Source: JACCZX01 sp963791315 (GTDB lineage: Bacteria; Pseudomonadota; Gammaproteobacteria; Burkholderiales; Burkholderiaceae_F). Taken from it: a stretch of DNA of 64,000 bases. Below are positions 20,337 through 30,076 of the stretch, in pieces. The stretch spans positions 434,001-498,000 of the forward strand of contig CAWBRQ010000002.1 in the NCBI GenBank assembly GCA_963791315.1, in the 5' to 3' direction. Each line of letters begins with the position of its first letter. The first letter of the stretch is position 1. The notes under the pieces are model-generated. The model worked only from the letters and a program-made list of their open reading frames with translations, made no database searches and was not told where the DNA came from. The translations under genes were made by a program, and so were the position numbers.

Positions 20337-21631
20337 ATGGCCAATGTGAAGTTCGCCGCGGTGCGCGGCATGAATGATTTGTTGCCCGCGCAATCGCCTG
20401 TGTGGGAGTGGTTCGAAGCGCGCGCAACGGACTGGCTGCGGTCGCTACGGCTATCAGCAGATTCGGACGCCGATGCTCGAGCACACCGACCTGTTTGTGC
20501 GCGGCATCGGCGAGGTGACCGATATCGTCGAACGGGAAATGTATTCATTCGAGGATCGTGCGAATCAGGAGCGGCTGACGCTGCGCCCCGAATTCACTGC
20601 GGGAACGGTGCGCGCGGCCATCGAACACAACCTGACCTACGACGGCCCGAAGCGCGTGTGGTCAATGGGTCCGCTGTTTCGGCATGAGCGGCCGCAGCGC
20701 GGGCGCTTTCGCCAGTTTCATCAGGTCAATGTCGAAGCACTCGGATTCGCGGGGCCCGGATATCGACGCCGAGCTGATCGTGATGCTGGCCCGGCTCTGG
20801 AAAATTCTCGGCATCAAGAGCGCCGCGTTTGGAAATCAATTGTCTCGGGCAGGCCGATGAGCGTGCGCGGCATCGCAGCGAGTTGGTTGCCTACTTCAAG
20901 CAACATCAAGACGAGCTCGATGCCGATTCCGTGCGCCGGTTAGCGCACGAATCCCCTGCGCATCCTGGACAGCAGGAATCCCGCGATGGCGAAGCTGCTC
21001 AGTAACGCGCCGCACGATCACCGCGTATCTCGGCGACTGCATCGCGCGCGCACTTCGAAGGGCTGCAGGCGTGCTCGCAGTCTGCAGGTGTCGAGTTCAC
21101 AGGTCAATCCGCGCTTGGTGCGCGGTCTCGATTACTACAATCTGACGGTGTTCGAGTGGATCACCGACGAGTTCGGCTCGCAGGGAACGTTATGCGGCGG
21201 TGGTCGATATGACACGCTGATCGAGTTGCTGGGCGGCAAGCCAACGCCCGGCAATCGGATTTGCAATGGGCATCGAAAGAGTGATTGACTGCTTGATCGC
21301 AATCCGGGCAGGTCGATATCTCGCCGCATACAGATGTGTATGTCGTTCACCAGGGCGGCGCGACCGCCGACGCGTGCGTTTCTGACGCGCCGAGCAGCTG
21401 CGCGATGCCGGACTTGACGTGATCTGCCATGCCGGCGATGCAAGCTTGAAATCGCAGATGAAACGCGCCGACGCGAGCGGCGCCGAGTTTGCGGTGATCA
21501 TCGGCGAGACAGAGCTGGCGTCCGATTCGGCCGAGTGTCAAGAACCTGCGTGCACCGCCAGGGGCGCCAAAGGCAGAGCAGCGTATCGTGCCGCTCCAAA
21601 TGTTGGCGGACACGCTGGTCATCGCGCTTGA
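20337..21631 (+). CDS. hisS: Histidyl-tRNA synthetase, at least five frameshifts
   Basis: Class II synthetase that charges tRNA-His. It starts MANVKFAAVRGMNDLLP, with RTPMLEHTDLFVRGIGEVTDIVEREMYSFED, motif 2 around LRPEFTAGTVRAAIEH and VWSMGPLFRHERPQRGRFRQFHQ, the HisA-type LVRGLDYYNLTVFEW and GTLCGGGRYDTLIELLGG, and a C-terminal anticodon domain. Inserted bases near 20444, 20759 and 20832, and further shifts in 20930-21120 and 21290-21400, break it. The exact C-terminal end is uncertain; the last conserved block (QRIVPLQMLADTLVIALE) is at about 21580-21630. It is followed 44 bases later by yfgM, the usual neighbour. Confidence 0.9.
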
Positions 21632-21675
21632 GTGCTGCCGAACAAGATCACTAGAAAAGAAGACGGAACACTTAA

Positions 21676-22317
21676 ATGGCTTACGACTTACAGGAGCAGG
21701 AACAGCTCGACGAGCTCAAGGCGTGGTGGAGCAAGTACGGCAATTTGATCTTGACCGTCGCGACCGTCGTGCTGCTCGCATTTGCGGCATACAACGGCTG
21801 GCGGTGGTACGAGCGCAATCAAGCTGAAGAAGCCGCCGGCGTTTTTGCCGAGTTCGAGCGCGCGATGACCGCGCGCGAGACCGAACGCGTCAACACGCTG
21901 GCCGCAACGTTGACCGACAAGTACGGTCGCACCGTCTATGGCCCGATGGCGGCGTTGCAGGGTGCTCGCTGGGCTGCGGATAACGGCGATTCCGCGGCTG
22001 CGACAACGCGCTTGCAATGGGCGATCGATCACGCCGATCACCCCGAGATCGTCGCGATTGCCCGAGTTCGGCTGGCGGGTGTGCTGCTCGATGAAAAGAA
22101 ATTCGATGAAGCGTTGAAGGTGCTTGATGGCGCGGGCTCGGCTGTGCATGCGACGGCGATCGCGGACCGACGCGGCGACGTACTGTTAGCGCAAAACAAA
22201 ATCGAGGAGGCGCGCGCCGCCTATCGCGACGCCCTCGCGAAGGCCACCGCGGAACACCCGCTGCGGCAGATCATCCAGTTGAAACTGGACGCGCTGCCTC
22301 CGACTGCGACCTCATGA
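21676..22317 (+). CDS. yfgM: YfgM-like TPR periplasmic chaperone partner
   Basis: An inner-membrane protein that in E. coli associates with PpiD and SecYEG and helps envelope proteins fold. The intact 213-residue frame begins with a short cytosolic part (MAYDLQEQEQLDELKAWWSKYGN), one transmembrane helix (LILTVATVVLLAFAAYNGW, about residues 24-42), then TPR-like helices (VRLAGVLLDEKKFDEALKVL, DRRGDVLLAQNKIEEARAAY). It lies between hisS and bamB as in most beta- and gammaproteobacteria, overlapping bamB by 4 bases. Confidence 0.93.
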   Translation: MAYDLQEQEQLDELKAWWSKYGNLILTVATVVLLAFAAYNGWRWYERNQAEEAAGVFAEFERAMTARETERVNTLAATLTDKYGRTVYGPMAALQGARWAADNGDSAAATTRLQWAIDHADHPEIVAIARVRLAGVLLDEKKFDEALKVLDGAGSAVHATAIADRRGDVLLAQNKIEEARAAYRDALAKATAEHPLRQIIQLKLDALPPTATS

Positions 22318-23459
22318 GAAGCGCAGCAATCGCCGCACTGGTTGCAGCATTCAGTCTGAGCGGATGCTCATGGCTTCCATCGTGGCTGGGCGGCCCGCCG
22401 TCGAGAGCCGCGCAGCCGACCGCGCTGACCGAAATCAAGCCGACATTGAACGCGCGCATTGCATGGCGTGCATCGGTCGGCGCCGGCCGCACTGAGCTGA
22501 TGCAGCCGGCCGTGACCGAGAACGCGGTGTACGCAGCTGCAGCCGATGGCGCCGTCGTGCGGCTCGCGCCCGATAGCGGCCAGGTCGTGTGGCGCGTCGA
22601 TGTCAAGGCACGTCTCAGTGCGGGCGTAGGCAGCGATGGATTCACTGTTGTCGTGGCCACTACGCGCGGCGAAATCATCGCGTTGGGTGCCGATGGCAAG
22701 GAGTTGTGGCGCAATCAGGTGGGCGGGGAGATGCGATCTCCACCGCTGGTCGGCCGTGGTCTGGTTGTCGTGCGATCGACCGACTATCGAATCACCGCGC
22801 TCGATGCAGCGAGCGGCAAGCGCCGCTGGGCGTACCAGCGCGCCAATGTGCCGTTGACGTTGCGCGGCTTGACCGAGATGGTGTACGCGGGCGATTTCGT
22901 GATCGCAGGTTTTCCGAGCGGCCGTCTGGTCGCGTTGAATTCCGCGAACGGCGCGGTCCGTTGGGACGTTGCCGTGTCGGAACCACGCGGTGCGACCGAA
23001 GTTGAGCGTCTGGCCGACGTCGTTGGCGCGCCGCTGATCATCGGCAACGAGGTGTGTGCAGCGTCGTATCAGGGCCGCGTCGGGTGTTTCGATGCCAACA
23101 ATGGCAGCTTGCGCTGGTCCAGCGAGATTTCAGCCGCTGCGGGTCCCACGGCGGATGACAGGCGCGTCTATGTCGTGGACGCGAAGTCGAACGTCGTCGC
23201 ATTCAATCGTGCGGCTGGATCGTCGGCATGGCGGCAAGAAAAGCTGATGCATCGCGAACTGTCGGCGCCGCTTGCATTACGGCGGGCCATCGTTGTCGGT
23301 GACTTTGAGGGTTTCGTGCATTTTCTGTCACCGGAGGACGGCGCGTTTGTCGCGCGCATTCCGTTAGGCGCAGAAATTGTCGCCACGCCTCGCCCTCTCG
23401 GCGGCGGAGCCGTCGTGCAAGCTCGTGACGGCACGGTCGCGTTTATAACGATCGAATAG
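22314..23459 (+). CDS. bamB: Outer membrane protein assembly factor BamB
   Basis: Lipoprotein of the BAM complex that inserts beta-barrel proteins. The frame is 381 residues and intact. The signal peptide ends in the lipobox LSGC (FSLSGCSWLP). The rest is a PQQ-like beta-propeller with repeated blades such as VVRLAPDSGQVVWRVDV, IIALGADGKELWRNQVGG, ITALDAASGKRRWAYQ, LVALNSANGAVRWDVAV and VGCFDANNGSLRWSSEI. The start ATG overlaps the yfgM stop (ATGA). A hairpin repeat follows the stop. Confidence 0.95.
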   Translation: MRSAAIAALVAAFSLSGCSWLPSWLGGPPSRAAQPTALTEIKPTLNARIAWRASVGAGRTELMQPAVTENAVYAAAADGAVVRLAPDSGQVVWRVDVKARLSAGVGSDGFTVVVATTRGEIIALGADGKELWRNQVGGEMRSPPLVGRGLVVVRSTDYRITALDAASGKRRWAYQRANVPLTLRGLTEMVYAGDFVIAGFPSGRLVALNSANGAVRWDVAVSEPRGATEVERLADVVGAPLIIGNEVCAASYQGRVGCFDANNGSLRWSSEISAAAGPTADDRRVYVVDAKSNVVAFNRAAGSSAWRQEKLMHRELSAPLALRRAIVVGDFEGFVHFLSPEDGAFVARIPLGAEIVATPRPLGGGAVVQARDGTVAFITIE

Positions 23460-23461
23460 AA

Positions 23462-23485
23462 AGCCGGCGCTGCGCGCCGGCGACT
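23462..23485 (+). repeat. Hairpin repeat copy 3, between bamB and der
   Basis: AGCCGG begins an 8-bp perfect stem (GCCGGCGC / GCGCCGGC) with loop TGC, followed by GACT. It starts two bases after the bamB stop and ends seven bases before the der ATG, so it would fold in the bamB-der intercistronic RNA. Confidence 0.75.
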
Positions 23486-23492
23486 GCTCGTT

Positions 23493-24822
23493 ATGAAACC
23501 CGTAGTTGCGATCGTCGGCCGTCCGAATGTCGGCAAGTCGACACTGTTCAATCGGCTGACGCGCACGCGCGCTGCATTGGTCGCCGATTTTCCCGGGCTC
23601 ACCCGCGACCGGCATTACGGTGAAGGCCGCATCGGCCCGCGTGATTACATTGCCATCGATACCGGCGGCTTCGAGCCCGTCAATGCCGAGGGCATCGTGC
23701 GGGAAATGGCAGCGCAGACCGAGCAGGCGATTGCCGAATGCGATGTCGTGATTTTCGTTCTGGACGCGCGCGAAGGACTGACCGGCCAGGACCAGCGCAT
23801 TGCCAAGCGGCTGCGCATCGCCGGCCGACCGATCGTATTGGCCATCAACAAAGCCGAAGGGCTCACCGAGCAGTCCGCTGCGGAGTTTCACGAACTCGGA
23901 CTGGGCGAGCCGTGGTTGATTTCGGCCGCGCACGGCGAGGGCGTCGAAGCGCTGATGCAGACCGCGCTCGACGGGTTTCCGGAGGCGCCCGAGCGAGACG
24001 ACCGAAGAGCCGAGCGCCAACAAGCGCATTCGGGTCGCGGTCGTCGGCCGGCCCAACGTCGGAAAATCGACGCTGATCAACGCGCTGCTCGGCGAAGAGA
24101 GACTGATCGCGTTCGACCAACCGGGCACCACGCGCGATTCCATCGAGATCGAATTCGACTACGACGGCCAGGCGTTCACGCTGATCGATACCGCCGGACT
24201 TCGCCGCCGGGGCAAGGTGTTCGAGACGGTCGAGAAGTTTTCGGTCGTGAAGACGCTGCAATCGATCGCCGACTCCAACGTCGTCATCCTGCTGCTCGAT
24301 GCTGCTTCCGAAATCGCCGACCAGGACGCGCATATCGCCGGCTTCGTGCTTGAAAGTGGTCGCGCGATGGTGGTCGCAGTGAACAAGTGGGATGGGCTGG
24401 ACGCGTACCAGCGCGAGCGGATCACGCGCGAAATCGAGCGCAAGTTGCACTTTTTGCGCTGGGCACGCTTTCACCAGGTCTCGGCGCGCAAGCGGACGGG
24501 GCTGAAGCCGATGATGCGGTCGGTAACGGAGGCGTACCGCGCCGCCTTTGCACGATTGCCGACGCCCAAGCTGACACGCGCACTGATTGCCGCGGTAGAG
24601 CGCCAGCAGCCCGCGCGCGCCGGTCATTCGCGCCCGAAGCCGCGCTATGCGCACCAAGGCGGCCACAACCCGCCGATCATCGTCGTGCACGGCAATTCTC
24701 TAAGTCAGGTCGCGGACTCTTACCGACGCTATCTGGAAGGACAGTTTCGTGAGCAGTTTGAGCTGACCGGAACCCCGCTGCGGGTGGAGTTTCGCACTAG
24801 CAAGAACCCGTACGTTGAGTAG
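23493..24822 (+). CDS. der: Ribosome assembly GTPase Der (EngA), one frameshift
   Basis: Double Era-like GTPase needed for 50S maturation. The first G domain starts VAIVGRPNVGKSTLFNRL with TRDRHYGEG and DTGGFE. The second begins VAVVGRPNVGKSTLINALLG, with GTTRDSIEIEF, DTAGLRRRGKV and NKWDG. A C-terminal KH-like domain follows (PIIVVHGNSL, YRRYLEGQFREQF, LRVEFRTSKNPY). One extra base near 24000, in the linker between the two G domains, splits it, and it is the only lesion in this gene. Family length and order are otherwise normal. Confidence 0.94.
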
Positions 24823-24893
24823 GGTTTGAGTGCGTCTAGAAGCGCTACGCTAACTCGCCAAGGCGCGCCTTTTGCTTTACATTGAATTGAGCA

Positions 24894-24920
24894 GGCACGT
24901 CTCCATTATTAGAGCGTGCC
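24894..24920 (+). promoter_or_regulatory. Hairpin in the hfq leader
   Basis: GGCACG-T-CTC, loop CATTATTA, then GAG-CGTGCC forms a 9-bp stem with one bulged T, 54 bases before the hfq ATG. The gap from 24823 to 24974 also contains the palindrome AAGGCGCGCCTT followed by TTG. An AT-rich leader hairpin would suit Hfq autoregulation, which is known in E. coli, but that is inference. Confidence 0.4.
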
Positions 24921-24974
24921 AGCCTGTCCTACCGAACCGCATACGAACAAGCGTGTCAAAACGCTGGAGAAAAA

Positions 24975-25208
24975 ATGACTGCTAAAGGGCAACTACTACA
25001 AGACCCCTTCCTAAATGCGCTGCGCAAAGAGCACATTCCCGTATCGATCTATCTGGTCAATGGCATCAAGCTTCAGGGTCAGGTCGAATCTTTCGATCAG
25101 TACGTCGTGCTGTTGCGCAATACCGTGACGCAAATGGTCTACAAGCACGCCATTTCTACCGTAGTACCCGCGCGACCGGTCAATCTTGCTGCGGAGCCCG
25201 AAGCCTGA
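24975..25208 (+). CDS. hfq: RNA chaperone Hfq
   Basis: Sm-like hexameric protein that pairs small RNAs with mRNAs. The 77-residue frame is intact: KGQLLQDPFLNALRKEHIPVSIYLVNGIKLQGQ is the Sm1 region, and YKHAISTVVPARPV is Sm2 with the conserved YKHA. A GGAG ribosome binding site stands before the ATG. The conserved order der-hfq-hflX-hflK-hflC is kept, and the stop (CTGA) overlaps the putative hflX start. Confidence 0.97.
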   Translation: MTAKGQLLQDPFLNALRKEHIPVSIYLVNGIKLQGQVESFDQYVVLLRNTVTQMVYKHAISTVVPARPVNLAAEPEA

Positions 25209-26411
25209 GCGTCTTCCAGGTTGACTCCGAGCGCGCGCAGGTCTCGACACGCGCGCTGCTTGTCAGCGTTGCCGTTGGGCGGCGCGAGGACCCCGATGCG
25301 ATCGACGAGCTGAAACAGCTCGTCGTCTCTGCTGATATCGAGCCGGCGGCATTGCTAAGCGTGCGGCGTGATCGTCCTGATCCCGTCTTATTTCATAGGT
25401 GCCGGCAAAGTCGAAGAGCTGAAGACGGAGGCGGCCGCCGCAAACGCCGGGCTCGTAATCTTTGACGTCGCGTTATCGCCGGCGCAACAGCGCAATCTGG
25501 AGCGGACGCTCGGCATTTGGGTGCTGGACCGTACTGCGCTGATCCTGTACATCTTCTCTCAGCGCGCCCAAAGCCGCGAGGGCAAGCTGCAAGTCGAGCT
25601 GGCACAGCTGCAACACCTTTCGACGCGGCTCGTGCGTGGCTGGTCGCACTTGGAGCGCCAGCGCGGCGGGCTCGGAAAGACTGGCGGCCCCGGCGAAAAA
25701 CAAATCGAGATCGATCGCCGCTTGATCGGAGTCAGAGTAAAGAGGCTGCGTGAGCGGCTGAAGCAGTCGGAAAAACAGCGGCGCACGCGCCGGCGTGCGC
25801 GCTCGCGCAACGACGTGGTCTCGATTTCGCTGGTGGGCTACACCAACGCCGGCAAATCGACGCTGTTCAATGCGCTGACGCAGGCGGGCGTGTACGCAGC
25901 CGATCAATTATTTGCGACGCTCGATACCACCGCGCGCAAGTGCCGTCTCGGCAATGGGCTTAATGGTCAGGCAGGAACGGAGGCAGTGATCTCCGACACC
26001 GTCGGATTTATCCGTGGCCTGCCGCACCAGTTGATCGAGGCGTTCAAGTCAACTTTGAATGAAACTGCCGAGGCTGACTTGCTCCTTCACGTCGTCGATG
26101 CGGCGTCACCGGCGCGCGCCGAGCAGATGGCCGAGGTCGAGCGTGTGCTGCGCGACATCGGCGCCGACAACGTGCCGACGATCGTCGTCTATAACAAGAT
26201 CGATGTCGTGGATCGCGCTCCAGCGGTCGAGCGCGACTCGCGTGATAACATCGTCGCCGTTTCGGTCAGCGCGCAATCGGGATTGGGGTTGCAATTGTTG
26301 CGCGATTCGATAGTCGAATTCATCGAGCGTTCGGCGGGCGGAGATGACTCGCCCACCAATGCAAAACAAGACGAAAACATTTCTTCGTGGCCCAGCGCAG
26401 CGGCGGCATAG
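25205..26411 (+). CDS. hflX: Ribosome-associated GTPase HflX, CTG start likely, one frameshift
   Basis: Heat-shock GTPase that rescues stalled ribosomes. The N-terminal domain reads RALLVSVAVGRREDPDAIDELKQLV, then, after an extra base near 25392, IGAGKVEELK. The linker contains GGPGEKQIEIDRR, and the G domain contains VSISLVGYTNAGKSTLFNAL, DTVGFIRGLPHQLIEAFKSTL and VYNKID. No ATG, GTG or TTG lies in frame upstream of the conserved N-terminus. The best candidate is CTG at 25205, which overlaps the hfq stop as CTGA, copying the common ATGA coupling. Confidence 0.9.
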
Positions 26412-26458
26412 TCCAAAGTTTGTGCAGGTCGATATGACACTAATCAGCAAACCCTTCG

Positions 26459-27745
26459 ATGTCGCTTAACGATCCCAAGTGGGGCCGTGGTGGTAGCAGC
26501 GGTGGCTCCGACGGCTCGAACGACGATGGCAAAGAAGAGCCGCGTCGTGAGCCGGAATTGAGACCGCAGCGCCCGCAACGCCCGAGTGGTGACGGTCCGC
26601 CCGATCTCGACGAGCTGTGGCGCGACTTCAATCGCCGGCTTTCGGGTTTGTTCGGCCGGCGCGGCGCTCGACGTGGTGGCACTGGCGGTAACGGTGGCCG
26701 TTTTGGCGGCTTCACCCCGGATGGCAAGAGCGCGGGCTTTGGCCTTGTGGCGGTACTTGCCGTCATTGCCCTGATCTGGCTGGGCAGCGGCTTCTATATC
26801 GTTCCTGAGGGGCAGGTCGGTGTCGTGACGACATTTGGCAAAGCCTCCGATCAGACGACTGCTCCAGGATTTCGCTGGCGCCTGCCGTGGCCGATACAAA
26901 ACAACGAACTGGTCGACATCTCGTCGCTGCGCCGGGTCGAGGTTGGCACACGCGGCCGTCCCGAACGACTGAAGGAAGCACTGATGCTGTCTGACGACGA
27001 AAACATCGTCGACATCCAGTTCGAAGTGCAGTACCGAATCAAAGATACCGGCGCGCGCGACTATTTGTTCAACAGTCGCAATCCAACCGCGGCGGTGATT
27101 CAATCGGCCGAGTCGGCGATGCGCGAAGTCGTCGGCCGTAAGACGATGGACTCCGTACTGTACGAATCGCGGCAGGAGATCGCCGTCGATGTCCGCAGGC
27201 TGATGCAGGACATGCTCGACCGCTACGGCACCGGCATCCTGGTGCAGGCGGTCGCGATTCAGAACGCGCAGCCGCCCGAGCAGGTGCAAGCCGCGTTCGA
27301 CGATGCGGTCAAGGCGGGCCAGGATCGTGAGCGCGAAATCAATCTCGGGCAGGCATACGCCAACGACGTCATTCCGAAAGCACGCGGCCTGGCATCGCGG
27401 CTGCTGCAGGAAGCCGACGGTTATCGCTCGCGCGTTATTCAAACTGCTCAGGGCGATGCGTCGCGCTTCCAGCAGGTTCTGGTCGAGTACAACAAGGCGC
27501 CAGAAGTTACTCGTGATCGGCTGTACATCGATACGATGCAACAGGTGTTCTCGAACACGAGCAAGGTCATGGTCGATGTGCGAAACAGCAGTCCACTGCT
27601 GTATCTACCGTTCGACAAGCTGATGCAACAGGCTCTGCAGGACCCCGCCGTCGCGCGACCCGCGCCGCCGGCTCCAGAGCCCGCTCCAGTGCCCGAGTCG
27701 CGCGGCCGCGAAAATCTGCGCACGCGCGATCGCGACGCACGGTAG
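26459..27745 (+). CDS. hflK: HflK, subunit of the FtsH-modulating HflKC complex
   Basis: SPFH/band-7 protein that forms a membrane cage around the FtsH protease. The 428-residue frame is intact. A Gly/Arg-rich N-terminal cytosolic tail (SLNDPKWGRGGSSGGSDG) precedes one transmembrane helix (LVAVLAVIALIWLGSGFYIV, about residues 97-116), then the SPFH domain (PEGQVGVVTTFGK, APGFRWRLPWPI, NIVDIQFEVQYRI) and a coiled coil (DREREINLGQAYAN). It lies 16 bases before hflC, its partner. Confidence 0.96.
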   Translation: MSLNDPKWGRGGSSGGSDGSNDDGKEEPRREPELRPQRPQRPSGDGPPDLDELWRDFNRRLSGLFGRRGARRGGTGGNGGRFGGFTPDGKSAGFGLVAVLAVIALIWLGSGFYIVPEGQVGVVTTFGKASDQTTAPGFRWRLPWPIQNNELVDISSLRRVEVGTRGRPERLKEALMLSDDENIVDIQFEVQYRIKDTGARDYLFNSRNPTAAVIQSAESAMREVVGRKTMDSVLYESRQEIAVDVRRLMQDMLDRYGTGILVQAVAIQNAQPPEQVQAAFDDAVKAGQDREREINLGQAYANDVIPKARGLASRLLQEADGYRSRVIQTAQGDASRFQQVLVEYNKAPEVTRDRLYIDTMQQVFSNTSKVMVDVRNSSPLLYLPFDKLMQQALQDPAVARPAPPAPEPAPVPESRGRENLRTRDRDAR

Positions 27746-27761
27746 GGATACAGAGAAGCCG

Positions 27762-28661
27762 ATGAACAGAATCGTTGCCGTTGTGATCACGCTGGTGCTA
27801 GTAGCGGTGGCCGTGCGCGCCAGCACGTTTATTGTCGATCAGCGCCAGTTCGCGATCGTGTTTCAACTGGGTGAGATCGTTCGCGTGGTCACCAAGCCTG
27901 GTCTTTATTTCAAGCTTCCATTGCTGCAAAACGTCGAATATCAGGACAGTCGCATCCTGACGATCGACACGCCGCAGGCTGATCGCGTACAGACCTCGGA
28001 AAAGAAGAACCTGTTGATCGACTCGTTTGTGCGGTGGAGGATCAGCGAACCCCGCGCGTTTCGAGTTAGCTTTCCGAGTGGCGAGCGATCGGCCGAAGAA
28101 CGCATTTCGACACTGGTGCGCGACGCACTGAATCAGGCGGTCAACAAACGCACGGTCAACGAAATCACATCGCGTCAGCGTGACAAGGCAATGGAAGAAA
28201 TTCGCATCGCCGTGCAGGAAAGCGTTAAGGGTTTAGGTGTGGAAATAGTCGACGTCCGTCTGAAGCGGGTCGATTTCGTGCCCGAGATCAGCGATTCTGT
28301 TTTCGGCCGCATGCAGGCCGAGCGCAAGCGTGTCGCCAACGAGCAGCGGTCAATCGGATCCGCTGAAGGCGAAAAAATTCGCGCCGATGCTGACCGGCAG
28401 CGCGAAGTGCTGCTGGCTGAGGCATACAGCGCGGCGCAGAAGGTGAAGGGCGAAGGCGATGCGAAAGCGTCGGCGACGTATGCGCAGGCGTTCGGGCAGA
28501 ACCCGGATTTCGCGGAGTTCTATCGCACGCTCGAGGCGTATAGAACGACTTTCAAGAACCGCAATGATCTGATGGTCATCGATCCTTCCTCCGAATTCTT
28601 CAAGTACCTGAAGGGCTCCAAGCCGGGAAGCTCGGGCGCCACAAAGGGCGGCTCTCGATAG
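27762..28661 (+). CDS. hflC: HflC, subunit of the FtsH-modulating HflKC complex
   Basis: Partner SPFH protein of HflK. The intact 299-residue frame starts with a transmembrane signal anchor (MNRIVAVVITLVLVAVAVRAS), then FIVDQRQFAIVFQLGEIVRVVTKPGLYFKLPLLQNV. Further on are the conserved EIRIAVQESVKGLGVEIVDVRLKRVDF and a coiled-coil region (QAERKRVANEQRSIGSAEGEKIRADA). It ends with a Gly/Ser tail. Directly after it is a 60-residue DUF2065 membrane protein, the usual neighbour. Confidence 0.96.
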   Translation: MNRIVAVVITLVLVAVAVRASTFIVDQRQFAIVFQLGEIVRVVTKPGLYFKLPLLQNVEYQDSRILTIDTPQADRVQTSEKKNLLIDSFVRWRISEPRAFRVSFPSGERSAEERISTLVRDALNQAVNKRTVNEITSRQRDKAMEEIRIAVQESVKGLGVEIVDVRLKRVDFVPEISDSVFGRMQAERKRVANEQRSIGSAEGEKIRADADRQREVLLAEAYSAAQKVKGEGDAKASATYAQAFGQNPDFAEFYRTLEAYRTTFKNRNDLMVIDPSSEFFKYLKGSKPGSSGATKGGSR

Positions 28662-28666
28662 CCTCG

Positions 28667-28849
28667 ATGTCGGTGTTGGGTCTGGCCGTTGCGCTGATGC
28701 TCGTGTTCGAAGGCCTGATGCCGCTGGTAGCGCCGAGCGCCTGGCGCCAGATGTTCGCGCGCTTGAGTGAGCTCAGCGACGGTCAGATTCGCTTCTTCGG
28801 TCTGATCGCAGTGGCAGGCGGCGCGCTATTGTTCTGGCTGCAGAGTTAG
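28667..28849 (+). CDS. DUF2065 small membrane protein
   Basis: A 60-residue protein with two hydrophobic helices (VLGLAVALMLVFEGLMPLV and FFGLIAVAGGALLFWL) around a short loop (SAWRQMFARLSELSDGQI), the pattern of DUF2065 (E. coli YjeT). It follows hflC by 5 bases, where YjeT-like genes commonly sit. Its function is not known; the context suggests a role near the HflKC/FtsH membrane complex. Confidence 0.88.
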   Translation: MSVLGLAVALMLVFEGLMPLVAPSAWRQMFARLSELSDGQIRFFGLIAVAGGALLFWLQS

Positions 28850-28883
28850 CCTCGTTAATTCCTAAGTTGATTATTCATTGGTG

Positions 28884-28904
28884 AGACGCCCATCCGGGTC
28901 GTCT
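28884..28904 (+). other. Hairpin before hisZ
   Basis: AGACG-CCC, loop ATCC, then GGG-T-CGTCT forms an 8-bp stem with one bulged T, ten bases before the hisZ ATG at 28914. There is no T run, so it is a poor terminator; it may affect hisZ translation. Confidence 0.3.
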
Positions 28905-28913
28905 TGCATTGTC

Positions 28914-30071
28914 ATGCGCTGGTTGCTGCCTGAAAATATCTCCGACGTCCTGCCGCGCGAAGCGCGGCGGGTCGAGCAATTGCGGCGCAAGCTGCTGGAT
29001 CTTTATCGCAGCTACGGCTACGAGCTGGTCATCCCGCCGCTTCTCGAGCATGCCGAGTCGCTGCTCACTGGCACCGGGGATGACCTCGATCTGCGTACCT
29101 TCAAGCTGACCGATCAATCGAGCGGACGACTGCTCGGATTGCGCGCCGATACGACTCCTCAGGTTGCACGCATCGATGCGCACATCCTCAATCGCCAGGG
29201 AGTAGTGCGGTTGTGCTACGCAGGCAGTGTGCTGCATGCGCGGCCACTGCACCCGCTGGCGGCACGTGAACCGCTGCAGGTAGGTGCGGAGCTGTATGGA
29301 CTCAGCGGCGTCGCCGCCGATGTTGAAGTGCTGGAACTCGCGGTGACTTCTCTGCAATTGGCGGGGCTCCAGAGCGTTCGGCTCGACCTCGGACATACCG
29401 GTGTCGTGCGCGGCATTCTTGAACTTGCACCATTGCCTGCTGCGCTTGTGGACGAACTCCTGGCGTCGTTAAATGCCAAGGACGTGCCGGCATTGCGCCA
29501 ACAGGCGAGTGGGCTGTCGAGCGACGTGCGTTCAGCATTGCTCGCTCTGACGCGCCTGAACGGCGGCCGCGAAGTACTTGACGAAGCGCGCCGCAAACTC
29601 CCTGCATCTGCTGCGATCACGGCTGCTCTGGACGAGCTTCAGGCGATTGTCAAGCATTGCAGCGCCGATGATGTCTCGATCGACCTGTCGGATCTGCATG
29701 GATACCGGTACAAGACCGGCGTCACGTTTGCTGTGCACACCGCAGGTTCTTCGAACGAAGTGTTGCGCGGCGGTCGCTACGACGACATCGGAAAAGCGTT
29801 TGGCCGTGCACGTCCGGCAGTCGGCTTCTCGATCTACTTGCGCGAACTCGCTGAGCTCGCGGCGGATGATCCTCCGCACGCGATACTCGCACCTGTCGGC
29901 GCCGATGAGCGCTTGCGAGCGCTAATCGGCGAGCTGCGCGCGGCCGGTGAAATCGTGGTTCAGCGTCTTCAAGGCGAAGCGGATCGTGCCGAAGAAAGCG
30001 AATTTATCTTCGATCGCGTGATCGAACGGCGCGGTCAGACGTGGCATGTCGTGTCACGACGGGGAAGCTAA
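28914..30071 (+). CDS. hisZ: ATP phosphoribosyltransferase regulatory subunit HisZ
   Basis: Catalytically inactive HisRS-like subunit that activates the short form of HisG in histidine biosynthesis. The intact 385-residue frame starts MRWLLPENISDVLPREARRVEQLRRKLLD, followed by YGYELVIPPLLEHAESLLTG, LRADTTPQVARIDAH and GGRYDDIGKAFGRARPAVGFS. The HisRS anticodon-binding domain is absent, as in HisZ. It sits directly before purA, a common betaproteobacterial pairing. Confidence 0.95.
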   Translation: MRWLLPENISDVLPREARRVEQLRRKLLDLYRSYGYELVIPPLLEHAESLLTGTGDDLDLRTFKLTDQSSGRLLGLRADTTPQVARIDAHILNRQGVVRLCYAGSVLHARPLHPLAAREPLQVGAELYGLSGVAADVEVLELAVTSLQLAGLQSVRLDLGHTGVVRGILELAPLPAALVDELLASLNAKDVPALRQQASGLSSDVRSALLALTRLNGGREVLDEARRKLPASAAITAALDELQAIVKHCSADDVSIDLSDLHGYRYKTGVTFAVHTAGSSNEVLRGGRYDDIGKAFGRARPAVGFSIYLRELAELAADDPPHAILAPVGADERLRALIGELRAAGEIVVQRLQGEADRAEESEFIFDRVIERRGQTWHVVSRRGS

Positions 30072-30076
30072 GAACG

